From Flavobacterium sp. (GTDB taxonomy: Bacteria > Bacteroidota > Bacteroidia > Flavobacteriales > Flavobacteriaceae), in contig JANXVF010000011.1 in NCBI GenBank assembly GCA_025351785.1, positions 1-64,000 on the forward strand: DNA of 64,000 nucleotides, written 5' to 3'. This document shows, piece by piece, positions 27,551-36,052 of this stretch. The notes below the pieces were generated by a model that was not told the origin of the DNA, searched no databases, and saw only the letters and a program-made list of their open reading frames with translations. Each line of letters opens with the position of its first letter. Position 1 is the stretch's first letter. The translations under genes were made by a program, and so were the position numbers.

Positions 27551-28000
27551 TTATAAAGAAATTTGTCGTTTTGCCTCTCCTACTACAAATGCTACCGAAT
27601 TTGCAATATTAAAACTTCGAATCAATTTTGACATTGGAATAGTGAGATGATTTTGAAATATATCTAAAACTTCTTGACTTAAACCTTTACTTTCTTTACC
27701 AAAAACCAACCAATCTTCATCTTGAAATTTGGCATCATAGATTGATTTTGTAGCGTGTGAACTCATCAAAAAAACTCTAGATTTATCAGGAATAATTGCT
27801 ATCCATTCGTCGATATTTTGATATTCGGTTACGTTAAGATGCACCCAATAATCAAGACCTGAACGTTTTAAATTGGCATCATTAATTACAAATCCAAACG
27901 GATGAATTAAGTGCAAACGACTTTCGGTTCCAACACTTAATCGTCCTATATTTCCAGTATTGTTTGGAATTTCGGGTTCTACTAAAACTATGTTTAACAT
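27551..28000 (-). CDS. trmL: tRNA (cytidine(34)-2'-O)-methyltransferase
   Basis: 149 residues, a minimal SPOUT/TrmH-family enzyme. Opening NIVLVEPEIPNNTGNIGR (3-20), the middle LVFGKESKGL and the C-terminal knot segment IRSFNIANSVAFVVGEA are diagnostic of TrmL. It methylates the 2'-OH of the wobble base of tRNA-Leu isoacceptors. It lies 20 bases downstream of the pseudouridine synthase gene on the same strand, making an RNA-modification pair. Confidence 0.93.
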   Translation of the reverse strand: MLNIVLVEPEIPNNTGNIGRLSVGTESRLHLIHPFGFVINDANLKRSGLDYWVHLNVTEYQNIDEWIAIIPDKSRVFLMSSHATKSIYDAKFQDEDWLVFGKESKGLSQEVLDIFQNHLTIPMSKLIRSFNIANSVAFVVGEAKRQISL

Positions 28001-28020
28001 TAAATTAAATATTTAGATAT

Positions 28021-28593
28021 TTAGACATTAAAATTTTCAACTTCAAAAACTTCTCCTGATTTTAAATCATTTAAAAAGATATTTCCAACACGAATTCGAA
28101 CCAATCGTAACGTAGGAAATCCAACTGCCGATGTCATTTTACGAACTTGGCGAAACTTTCCCTCGGTTATTATTATTGAAATCCAAGAAGTTGGTCCATG
28201 TCGTGCATCACGAATTTTTTTGGCTCGTTCTGGAAAATTTGGAATATCAATCAACATAAAAGCTTTACACTTTTTCGTTAGATATTTCTTTCCGTCAAAA
28301 CCTATCATAACTCCATTTTTTAACTGTTCGATTGCTTCTTGAGTTATAACTCCGTCAACTTGAACATAATATTCTTTTTCTACTTTTTTACTGCGAACAA
28401 TTTCGCTCATCATTCCGTCAGTTGTAAGCAAAAGTAAACCTTCTGAATCTTCGTCAAGTCGACCGATTGCCATTGTATGCTCGGGAAAATTATATAAGTC
28501 GCCCAACAGCTTTTTTGGACGTTTTAATTCATATACAAATTGACTTAAATATCCATAAGGCTTGTAAATTATAAAATGTTGATGATTTGACAT
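28021..28593 (-). CDS. rluE: RsuA/RluE-family pseudouridine synthase
   Basis: 190 residues from ATG 28593 (MSNHQHFIIYKPYG); the alternative at 28602 is TTG. The catalytic aspartate is in AIGRLDEDSEGLLLLT (near 43-58), the RluD-superfamily motif; FRQVRKMTSAVGFPTLRL near 155 is the C-terminal family signature. It lacks an N-terminal S4 domain, as RluE (23S U2457) does. The exact target is inferred from length and the missing S4 domain. Divergent from rmuC. Confidence 0.85.
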   Translation of the reverse strand: MSNHQHFIIYKPYGYLSQFVYELKRPKKLLGDLYNFPEHTMAIGRLDEDSEGLLLLTTDGMMSEIVRSKKVEKEYYVQVDGVITQEAIEQLKNGVMIGFDGKKYLTKKCKAFMLIDIPNFPERAKKIRDARHGPTSWISIIITEGKFRQVRKMTSAVGFPTLRLVRIRVGNIFLNDLKSGEVFEVENFNV

Positions 28594-28681
28594 TTTGTGC
28601 AATTTGTAACAAAAATACTAATTATCTAAGAAAGAATTATCACATTTTTTAGTACATTTACATAATATAAATCATAAATTA

Positions 28682-30079
28682 ATGTCATCAGTATTGCCTT
28701 TTTTAATTGTGTTTGTTGTTGCTTTAGCCATTGGTGTTTACTTTGGAAAACAATTTTTTTCTGCCAATTCAAAATCAGAAAAAGCTTCATTAGAAGAAAA
28801 AATAAATGGTTTACTATCCCAAATAAATCTACAAAAAGAACAATTTCAAATAGATAAAATTCAATTTGAAAAACAATTAAAAGAAACTAATTCAGACAAA
28901 GAAATTATTCGAACAGAAAAAGAGTCATTGGCAATTCAATTATCAAAAAAAGAAACTGATTTTGATAATTTACTGGAACGCAATAGAGAACAAAAACAAG
29001 AGGTTGAAAAACTACAAGAGCGTTTTACAAAAGAATTTGAAAATCTTGCAAATAAAATATTAGACGAAAAAACTACGAAATTTACTGAACAAAATAAAGA
29101 AAACTTAAAAAATATCCTTTCGCCACTTCAAGATAAAATTCAATTATTCGAAAAAAAAGTTGAAGATACTCACAAAGAAAGTATTGATTATCATGCCGCT
29201 TTGCGTCAGCAAATTCTGGGATTGAGAGATATGAATGAAAAAATGACAAAAGAAACGGTAAATTTGACAAAAGCTTTAAAGGGAGATAGTAAAATGCAAG
29301 GAAACTGGGGCGAGTTGATATTAGAACGCGTTTTAGAAAAATCGGGTTTAGAAAAAAATAGAGAATATTTTGTTCAACAAAGTCATATAACTGATGATGG
29401 TAGTCGCGTTTTTCCCGATGTTGTTATTAATTTACCCGATGGTAAAAAAATGATTGTTGACTCTAAAGTTACTTTAACTGCATACGAACGCTATGTAAAC
29501 GAAGAAAATGAAGATCTAAAAACACAATATTTGAAAGAGCATATTGTGGCTATTAATAGGCATGTTGAACAATTAGGAAGTAAAAATTACCAAGATTTAT
29601 ACCAAATAGAAAGTCCAGGATTTGTATTATTATTTATTCCTATTGAACCTGCATTTGCACTAGCTATAAATCAGGATACAAATTTATATAGCAAAGCCCT
29701 CGATAAAAACATTATTATTGTTACCCCATCTACTTTGTTAGCTACTTTGAGAACTATTGATAGCATGTGGATAAATCAAAAACAACAAGAAAATGCACTC
29801 GAAATTGCCCGTCAAGCTGGAGCATTGTATGACAAATTTGAAGGATTTGTGATAGATTTATTGAAAATTGGCAAAAAAATGGATGAAGCAAAAATTGAAT
29901 ATCAAGGAGCAATGAATAAACTTGTAGATGGAAAAGGAAATTTAATTACAAGTGTTGAAAAACTAAAAAAAATGGGAGCCAAAGCCAAAAAGACTTTGCC
30001 AGAAAATATTTTAAACCGGGCAACCATATCTGAAAATAATGATTCATTATTAATCCAATCTGAATTGAATTTAGAATAA
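28682..30079 (+). CDS. rmuC: DNA recombination protein RmuC
   Basis: 465 residues. An N-terminal membrane helix (about 4-22), a long coiled coil (about 30-190, Lys/Glu/Gln rich) and the RmuC nuclease-like domain (about 195-400) with GNWGELILERVLEKSGLEK and FPDVVINLPDGKKMIVDSK. RmuC family proteins limit rearrangements at inverted repeats and resemble restriction-type nucleases. It is followed after 12 bases by a small membrane protein, so they are probably co-transcribed. Confidence 0.93.
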   Translation: MSSVLPFLIVFVVALAIGVYFGKQFFSANSKSEKASLEEKINGLLSQINLQKEQFQIDKIQFEKQLKETNSDKEIIRTEKESLAIQLSKKETDFDNLLERNREQKQEVEKLQERFTKEFENLANKILDEKTTKFTEQNKENLKNILSPLQDKIQLFEKKVEDTHKESIDYHAALRQQILGLRDMNEKMTKETVNLTKALKGDSKMQGNWGELILERVLEKSGLEKNREYFVQQSHITDDGSRVFPDVVINLPDGKKMIVDSKVTLTAYERYVNEENEDLKTQYLKEHIVAINRHVEQLGSKNYQDLYQIESPGFVLLFIPIEPAFALAINQDTNLYSKALDKNIIIVTPSTLLATLRTIDSMWINQKQQENALEIARQAGALYDKFEGFVIDLLKIGKKMDEAKIEYQGAMNKLVDGKGNLITSVEKLKKMGAKAKKTLPENILNRATISENNDSLLIQSELNLE

Positions 30080-30091
30080 AAAAAATAAAAT

Positions 30092-30460
30092 ATGATACGA
30101 AAAATTGTTATTTACATCGTTTTATCTGTTGCAATATTGTTAACTACCTATTTGTTATTTGTTTATTATGCATCGTACAGTGATGGAGTTCGATCTGGCG
30201 AACTAATAAAATTTAGCAGTAAAGGATATGTATTTAAAACTTGGGAAGGTGAGTTAAGTCAAGGAATATCTGGTGCTCAGATATTTAAATTTTCAGTATT
30301 AGACAGTGATGCTAAAGTAATTGAAGATTTAAAAAAATTTGAAGGTCAGTATGTAAAAGTTATTTATACTGAACGTTATCGAACTTTTCCTTGGTGGGGT
30401 GATACAAATTATTTTTTGAAAAGTGTCACAAAAGAAAATTCTCCCTTTACTGTAAAATAA
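30092..30460 (+). CDS. Small membrane-anchored protein, function unknown
   Basis: 122 residues. One N-terminal membrane helix (about 5-26) and a ~95-residue globular domain with GELIKFSSKGYVFKTWEGEL near 36 and YTERYRTFPWWGDTNYFL near the end; the aromatic FPWWGDT stretch is notable. Similar Flavobacterium proteins are sometimes labelled 6-phosphogluconate dehydrogenase, but nothing here supports that: there is no Rossmann motif and the protein is far too short. Cotranscribed with rmuC by spacing. Confidence 0.75.
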   Translation: MIRKIVIYIVLSVAILLTTYLLFVYYASYSDGVRSGELIKFSSKGYVFKTWEGELSQGISGAQIFKFSVLDSDAKVIEDLKKFEGQYVKVIYTERYRTFPWWGDTNYFLKSVTKENSPFTVK

Positions 30461-30524
30461 TTTTTTAATTTACTTAAATTTCAACTCTTAAAGAATATAC
30501 TGTTTTAAATTTTATACTAAAAAT

Positions 30525-31070
30525 ATGCCCGATTTTAAATCTGTAAAATCCTCTAGAATAACTATTTCCGAATTAATGTTGCCTTCTCACACTAATTTTT
30601 CTGGTAAAATTCATGGTGGATATATTTTATCATTATTAGATCAAATTGCATTTGCGTGTGCTTGTAAATTTTCGGGAAATTATTGTGTTACAGCAGCAGT
30701 TGATACTGTTGAATTTTTAAATCCGATAGAAGTAGGCGAACTTGTTATAATGAAAGCATCTGTTAATTACGTTGGAAACAGTTCAATTATAGTAGGAATT
30801 AGAGTAGAATCTGAAAATATTCAAACTGGAATAATTAATCATTGCAACTCGAGTTATTTTACAATGGTTGCCAAAGATAAGGAGGGAAAAAATGTAAAAG
30901 TTCCTGGTTTAATTTTATCAAATCTTGAGGACGTTAGGCGTTTTTATGATTGCATAAATCAGATAAATCTAAAAAAAGAAAAAAAACTTCATAAAGATAT
31001 TTTCGATCATAAGTCGGCTGATTCCTTACTAGGATTAAAAAATTATAATATTAAACTAGAATTTAATTAA
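30525..31070 (+). CDS. Acyl-CoA thioesterase, hotdog fold
   Basis: 181 residues with a single hotdog domain (about 10-125). The active-site region is FSGKIHGGYILSLLDQIAF (near 25-43), with the HGG turn and Asp on the central helix, as in YciA/BFIT enzymes; a beta strand AAVDTVEFLNPIEVGELV follows. It hydrolyses acyl-CoA to free acid and CoA. The C-terminal ~50 residues are charged and unusual for the family. Monocistronic by spacing. Confidence 0.88.
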   Translation: MPDFKSVKSSRITISELMLPSHTNFSGKIHGGYILSLLDQIAFACACKFSGNYCVTAAVDTVEFLNPIEVGELVIMKASVNYVGNSSIIVGIRVESENIQTGIINHCNSSYFTMVAKDKEGKNVKVPGLILSNLEDVRRFYDCINQINLKKEKKLHKDIFDHKSADSLLGLKNYNIKLEFN

Positions 31071-31120
31071 TAATTTTTTTGTTAAAGTAATTATTTATAA
31101 CAAGTTGTGAAATTTTTTTT

Positions 31121-31128
31121 TACTTTTG
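31121..31128 (+). promoter_or_regulatory. -7 promoter element of the diheme lipoprotein operon
   Basis: TACTTTTG matches TAnnTTTG, 20 bases before the ATG at 31148. TTG at 31105-31107 is only 13 bases upstream, shorter than usual, so the -33 element is uncertain. Confidence 0.4.
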
Positions 31129-31147
31129 AATAATATCTTTAAAATTT

Positions 31148-32272
31148 ATGAAAAAATATTACCTTCTTGGCATTTTATCAATTTTCATTACGTTAGTAAT
31201 AATTTCATGTTCAAAATCTGACAGCACACCAGAATACATTCCTGTCTCGCAAGTATCAGTAGATTTATCAACAGTTCCTTATCCTAAATTATCGGATTAC
31301 AAATTTTTTGATGGCGATTTAAAAAATTTAAAACCATCACTCGGAGTTTTACCATACGAGCCAGCCAGTAGTTTATTTTCTGATTATGCTCATAAAAAAC
31401 GATTTGTTTGGATGCCAAATGGTACAAAAGCAAATTTTGACGGAGATACAAATGTTTTAAACTTACCTGTTGGTGCTGCTTTAATTAAAAATTTTTATTA
31501 TGATAATGTGCAGCCATCAAATACAACTCGAATAGTTGAAACAAGAATTATGATTAGAAAAACTTCTGGGTGGATCTTTGCAGAATATGTTTGGAATGAT
31601 GCTCAAACTGAAGCCTATTTTGATTTGAATGGTAGCTATACTGATATTCAATGGAAAGATGAAAATAATGTTATTAAAAATGTTAATTATAGAATCCCAA
31701 ATGAAGTTCAATGTATAGTTTGTCATAAAGCAAAAGATATAGTAAATGGAGTTGAGGTAATAAATAATATTCCGATTGGTATTAAACCACAAAATTTAAA
31801 CACTAATTATAGTTACAGTTCGGGCTCAAAAAATCAATTATTAAAATGGATTGAAACAGGTTATTTAGAAAATAATTTTAGTTTACCAACGGCTCAAAAT
31901 TCAACTGTAAATTATAACGATACATCGAAGGATTTAGAAGTCAGAGCGAGATCATATATTGATATCAATTGCGCGCATTGTCACCAACTAAATCGTCATT
32001 GCGATTATAGACCTATGCGATTTGCTTTTTCAGAAACTGCAAGCAATCATGCTAACATGGGAGTTTGTGTGCCTACATCTGATATGCAGGATTTTCCCGC
32101 CGAATTAAGTTCGGTTGTAACACCGCAAAATATTAATCAATCCATGTTATTTTACAGGATTAACACAACAAACGAAAGCTACAGAATGCCTTTGCATGGT
32201 AGAACATTAATACATACTGAAGGTGTTTTATTAATTAAAGATTGGATAAACTCTTTACACGACTGCAACTAA
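31148..32272 (+). CDS. SO2930-like diheme c-type cytochrome lipoprotein
   Basis: 374 residues. Lipobox IISC places the lipidated cysteine near residue 21. Two c-heme sites of type CxxCH are visible: CIVCH (near 193) and CAHCH (near 276). The N half has the family segment EPASSLFSDYAHKKRFVWMP. The protein is thus a periplasm- or surface-facing lipidated diheme cytochrome of the SO2930/HNE_0200 family, whose function is not known. Elsewhere that family pairs with a parallel beta-helix protein; here the next gene, 27 bases on, encodes a secreted FG-GAP/ASPIC protein, so the pair is probably one unit. Confidence 0.88.
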   Translation: MKKYYLLGILSIFITLVIISCSKSDSTPEYIPVSQVSVDLSTVPYPKLSDYKFFDGDLKNLKPSLGVLPYEPASSLFSDYAHKKRFVWMPNGTKANFDGDTNVLNLPVGAALIKNFYYDNVQPSNTTRIVETRIMIRKTSGWIFAEYVWNDAQTEAYFDLNGSYTDIQWKDENNVIKNVNYRIPNEVQCIVCHKAKDIVNGVEVINNIPIGIKPQNLNTNYSYSSGSKNQLLKWIETGYLENNFSLPTAQNSTVNYNDTSKDLEVRARSYIDINCAHCHQLNRHCDYRPMRFAFSETASNHANMGVCVPTSDMQDFPAELSSVVTPQNINQSMLFYRINTTNESYRMPLHGRTLIHTEGVLLIKDWINSLHDCN

Positions 32273-32299
32273 CAAAACCAAACAAACAAAATTATAATT

Positions 32300-34735
32300 A
32301 TGAAAAAAATTACATTACTTCTTTTTTGCTTAATATTTCAAATATCTAAAGCTCAAAATAGCTGTGCTACAGCTTTGCCTATAACCACAGGAATTAGAAC
32401 AATTACAGTTATAGATGGTGCTAATACTGCCACAACTTGTTCAACAGCAACATTAGCTGAATGGTATGTTTACACACCAACTGCAAATCATAGTGTTACA
32501 GTTACTTCAGATATGCAAGTTAATATTTGTAAAGACACTAATTTTAATATATATACAGGTTCATGTACAAACTTAACGTGTTACAGTGGAGATGACGATT
32601 CTGGAATAATAGCTTGTAATAGCGGAAATACAAATTCATATCTATCAACAAAAACATTCGATGTGTTTGCTGGTACTACATATTATATTGCTTGGGATAA
32701 CCGATGGACTTCGACTGGTTTTGACTTTCAATTGATTGAATCTCCTTATGTGCCTACACCATGTTCTACTGCAACTCCTATTACTGCCGGTATTACAAAC
32801 GTACCATCAATAACAGGAACCAATATTTCAACCACTTGTTCAACTGCTAGTTTAGCAAATTGGTATTCGTATACTCCTACTCAAAATTATAATATTACTG
32901 TAACTTCTGATTTAATTAGTAATATTTGTAAAGACACAAACTTTAGTGTTTATACTGGTTCATGTGCCGCATTATCTTGTGTAGCAAGCGATGATAACTC
33001 AGGAATAATACCATGTAATTCTGGGAATACAAATTCAAATTTATCTTCACAAACTTTTACAGTAAACGCTGGAACTACATATTATATCGTATGGGATAAT
33101 AAATGGAGTACTGCTGGTTTTGATTTTCAACTAACACAAGCTCCAATTCCTCCACCGCCAGTTTCCTATATTTCTCAAAATGTAAGTAGCATTAATAGTA
33201 CTTATAATCTTTGTGTGGTTGATATGAATGGTGATCATAAAGATGATATCGCTGGAGTAAGTGCTAATAATTTAAGAATTAATTATCAAGGTACTGTTCC
33301 TAATGTGTTTTCGGTTTCAGATTTTCCTATAACTGGAACAAGTTTAATGCCAAATTGGAGTTTAGCAGCTGGTGATTATAATAAAGATGGTTTTAATGAT
33401 CTTATACTTGGCAATGGAAGTGGTGCAACTTTTTGGAAATCAAATAGTACAGGAACAGCTTACACGAGCTATACTCCGGGACAATATATTTTTTGTCAAC
33501 GTACAAATTTTGTAGATATTAATAATGATGGTAATTTAGATGCTTTTTCATGTCATGATGTGGCACCAAATTGTTATTATTTAAACGATGGTAATGCAAA
33601 TTTTACTTATTATCAATCAAATACTACTCCTGGTGCTGTAAATTTTGGAACAATCGGTGGAAATTATGCTACACTTTGGTTTGATTATGATAATGATGGA
33701 GACTCTGATGTGTTTATTTCAAAATGTTCAGGACCACCTTGTGAACTTCACCGAAATGATGGAAACGGAATTTTTACCGATATATCTGCAATAGCAACAA
33801 TAAATGTAACCCCTATTCAAACTTGGTCTTCTGGAATTGCAGATTTTGACAACGATGGAGATATGGATATTATTATTACTGCAAGTGCTGGTAGTCATAA
33901 ATTTTTTAGAAATAATTTAGACACAACCAATACAACCGAAGAAGCATTTTCTAATATTACAGCTGGATCAGGTTGGGATACAAATCCAACTACAAATATT
34001 GATAATATTGCTTACGATTTTGATAATGACGGATATGTTGATGTACTTGGCGGAGGAAATAAAATTATGTTTAATAACCATGGTACAAATACATTTACAC
34101 CTGTAGTATATTCTAGCGGTATAAGTGTGGGTGGTGTTGGAGATTTAAATAATGACGGATTTTTAGATTTATTAAACGGAACTACAATAAAATATGCAGT
34201 GCCAAATGGAAACAATTGGGTTAAAGTTGCTTTACAAGGAATACAAAGTAATGGTAACGGAATTGGAGCACGAGTTGAAATTTATGGTGCCTGGGGTAAA
34301 CAAATTAGAGACATAAGAAGCGGTGAAGGATTTAAATATATGAGTAGTTTAAATGCTCATTTTGGTATCGGGACTGCTACCGCAATTACTCAAATAATTG
34401 TTCGTTGGCCATCTGGTATAGTTGATACTTATAATAATCCTTCTATTAACCAAATGCTTATGGCAGTTGAAGGAGCTACATTGTCTGTTAATTCATTTAC
34501 AAACTCTGGTTTTGTAATGTATCCAAATCCCGCAAAAGATTTAATTAAAATAAAATCAGCAAACGAAATTGAATTTTTATCAGCAAAAATATTTGATTTA
34601 AACGGTCGATTGGTTGCAACCCCAAAAATAAATTCAAACACTATATCTGTTCAAGAATTGAGTATCGGTACTTATATTTTATTACTAAGTGATAATAACG
34701 GTAAAGATTATTCTCAAAAATTCTTAAAGGAATAA
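32300..34735 (+). CDS. T9SS-secreted FG-GAP/ASPIC (CRTAC1-like) protein
   Basis: 811 residues. Signal peptide to about 18. Two tandem beta domains, about 20-148 and 152-288, are clear duplicates (shared ICKDTNF, TGSC, SGII.CNSGNTNS and AGTTYYI.WDN lines). Then FG-GAP/VCBS-type Ca-binding repeats (about 295-620) with DxNxDGxxD motifs such as DINNDGNLDAF and DYDNDGDSDVF, an ASPIC/UnbV domain (about 640-705, GNGIGARVEIYG), and a type A T9SS sorting domain from YPNPAKD to the end. A beta-propeller adhesin or binding partner at the cell surface. It shares an operon with the diheme lipoprotein and ends at a terminator. Confidence 0.9.
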   Translation: MKKITLLLFCLIFQISKAQNSCATALPITTGIRTITVIDGANTATTCSTATLAEWYVYTPTANHSVTVTSDMQVNICKDTNFNIYTGSCTNLTCYSGDDDSGIIACNSGNTNSYLSTKTFDVFAGTTYYIAWDNRWTSTGFDFQLIESPYVPTPCSTATPITAGITNVPSITGTNISTTCSTASLANWYSYTPTQNYNITVTSDLISNICKDTNFSVYTGSCAALSCVASDDNSGIIPCNSGNTNSNLSSQTFTVNAGTTYYIVWDNKWSTAGFDFQLTQAPIPPPPVSYISQNVSSINSTYNLCVVDMNGDHKDDIAGVSANNLRINYQGTVPNVFSVSDFPITGTSLMPNWSLAAGDYNKDGFNDLILGNGSGATFWKSNSTGTAYTSYTPGQYIFCQRTNFVDINNDGNLDAFSCHDVAPNCYYLNDGNANFTYYQSNTTPGAVNFGTIGGNYATLWFDYDNDGDSDVFISKCSGPPCELHRNDGNGIFTDISAIATINVTPIQTWSSGIADFDNDGDMDIIITASAGSHKFFRNNLDTTNTTEEAFSNITAGSGWDTNPTTNIDNIAYDFDNDGYVDVLGGGNKIMFNNHGTNTFTPVVYSSGISVGGVGDLNNDGFLDLLNGTTIKYAVPNGNNWVKVALQGIQSNGNGIGARVEIYGAWGKQIRDIRSGEGFKYMSSLNAHFGIGTATAITQIIVRWPSGIVDTYNNPSINQMLMAVEGATLSVNSFTNSGFVMYPNPAKDLIKIKSANEIEFLSAKIFDLNGRLVATPKINSNTISVQELSIGTYILLLSDNNGKDYSQKFLKE

Positions 34736-34760
34736 CTCTAAAAACTATTTTTTTTTATAG

Positions 34761-34786
34761 AAACCCAGTAATTTACTGGGTTTTTT
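34761..34786 (+). terminator. Terminator of the diheme/FG-GAP operon
   Basis: A perfect 10-bp stem (34761-34770 with 34774-34783) with a 3-base loop and a run of six T (34781-34786). It separates this operon from the cytochrome-peroxidase/TonB operon. Confidence 0.88.
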
Positions 34787-34824
34787 ATTAATCTAAAATA
34801 TTATTCATATTTATTCTAAATAAA

Positions 34825-34857
34825 TTTTGTGGATTAAATGTTCATTATTATATTTGC
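34825..34857 (+). promoter_or_regulatory. Promoter of the cytochrome peroxidase/TonB receptor operon
   Basis: TTTTG (34825-34829), 19 bases, then TATATTTGC (34849-34857): a full-consensus Bacteroidetes promoter with normal spacing. The leader to the ATG at 34891 is about 28 bases. Confidence 0.75.
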
Positions 34858-34890
34858 ATTATTATTTTTAATTATTCTAAATAAATACAG

Positions 34891-36021
34891 ATGACAACTA
34901 TAATGTATAAAATGAAATTTCATTACGCAGCCTTACTATGTATCATATTAATTTCTACATTATCTAGTTGTAGCGATCAATATACAGAAATAACAGATGA
35001 AAAATTAATACTAAAAGATTCAAAAATTACGCTAGGTGAAAAATTGTTTTTTGAAACAAAATTGTCTAATCCAGAAGGACAATCTTGTGCAAATTGTCAT
35101 GCACCACAAACTGGTTTTAGTGATCCTAATCATCAAATAGTTTCGAATGGTATAAACGGGAATTTATTTAGTAATCGAAATGCACCAAGTTTATCATACA
35201 ATGTTTTTTCCCCAGAACGATATTACAATTTAGTTGATCAAACATTTATTGGTGGATTATTTATTGATGGTAGATCACAAAACTTAGAGACCCAAGCAAT
35301 AAATCCGCTTTTAAATCCTGTAGAAATGAATAATTTGAATATTAATATGATAGTTCAAAAAATTAAATCACTATCCTATTATTCAGATTTTATAAAGATA
35401 TATGGTACAAATACATCAGATACCGAACTTTTAAATCAATTTACAAATGCTATTTCAAATTTTGAAAAATCAACAAAAGTAAATTCATTTACATCAAAGT
35501 TTGATTATTTTTCTAAACAATTAGTTTCATTTTCAAATGATGAACTTGCGGGTTTAGCATTATATAAAGGAAAAGCAAATTGTGCTGCTTGTCATCCATT
35601 AGATCCAGATGAAAATTCGGGGAAAGTTTTATTAACTGATTTTTCATATGATAATATTGGTGTACCAAAAAATCTAAACAATCCTTTTTACTCCATGCCA
35701 GCATCTATAAATCCTGATGGTGCTAATTATATTGATTATGGAATTGGAGCAATTGTAAATATGCCAGAACACAACGGAAAATTTAAAGTGCCTACACTAA
35801 GAAATATAGCTATTTCTGCTCCCTATTTTCACAACGGATTTTATAACACGTTAAGTCAAGTAATTCATTTTTACAATAAACGAAAGGTAGAAAATTTGGG
35901 ACAGCCCGAAATTCCCGAAACGGTAAATACCCAAGAACTCGGCGATTTAAAAATGACAATACAAGAAGAGCAACAACTAGAAAAATTTCTTTTAACACTG
36001 ACAGATCATTACCGTCAATAA
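34891..36021 (+). CDS. MauG/cytochrome-c peroxidase family diheme lipoprotein
   Basis: 376 residues. Lipobox LSSC gives lipidation at Cys27. Two c-heme sites: CANCH (near 70) and CAACH (near 232). Conserved LGEKLFFETKLS opening, FIDGRSQNLETQAINPLLNPVEM and the C-terminal FKVPTLRNIAISAPYFHNGFYNTL line are those of the CcpA/MauG family. Either a periplasmic H2O2-reducing peroxidase or a MauG/MbnH-like enzyme that oxidises a protein partner; the axial ligand deciding this cannot be assigned without a structure alignment. The TonB-dependent receptor gene follows after 31 bases. Confidence 0.9.
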   Translation: MTTIMYKMKFHYAALLCIILISTLSSCSDQYTEITDEKLILKDSKITLGEKLFFETKLSNPEGQSCANCHAPQTGFSDPNHQIVSNGINGNLFSNRNAPSLSYNVFSPERYYNLVDQTFIGGLFIDGRSQNLETQAINPLLNPVEMNNLNINMIVQKIKSLSYYSDFIKIYGTNTSDTELLNQFTNAISNFEKSTKVNSFTSKFDYFSKQLVSFSNDELAGLALYKGKANCAACHPLDPDENSGKVLLTDFSYDNIGVPKNLNNPFYSMPASINPDGANYIDYGIGAIVNMPEHNGKFKVPTLRNIAISAPYFHNGFYNTLSQVIHFYNKRKVENLGQPEIPETVNTQELGDLKMTIQEEQQLEKFLLTLTDHYRQ

Positions 36022-36052
36022 TAATTATCACAAACAAAAATTACATATAAAT

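Noticed and set aside
30092-30460. 6-phosphogluconate dehydrogenase
   Set aside because: No Rossmann or active-site motif; 122 residues with a membrane helix.
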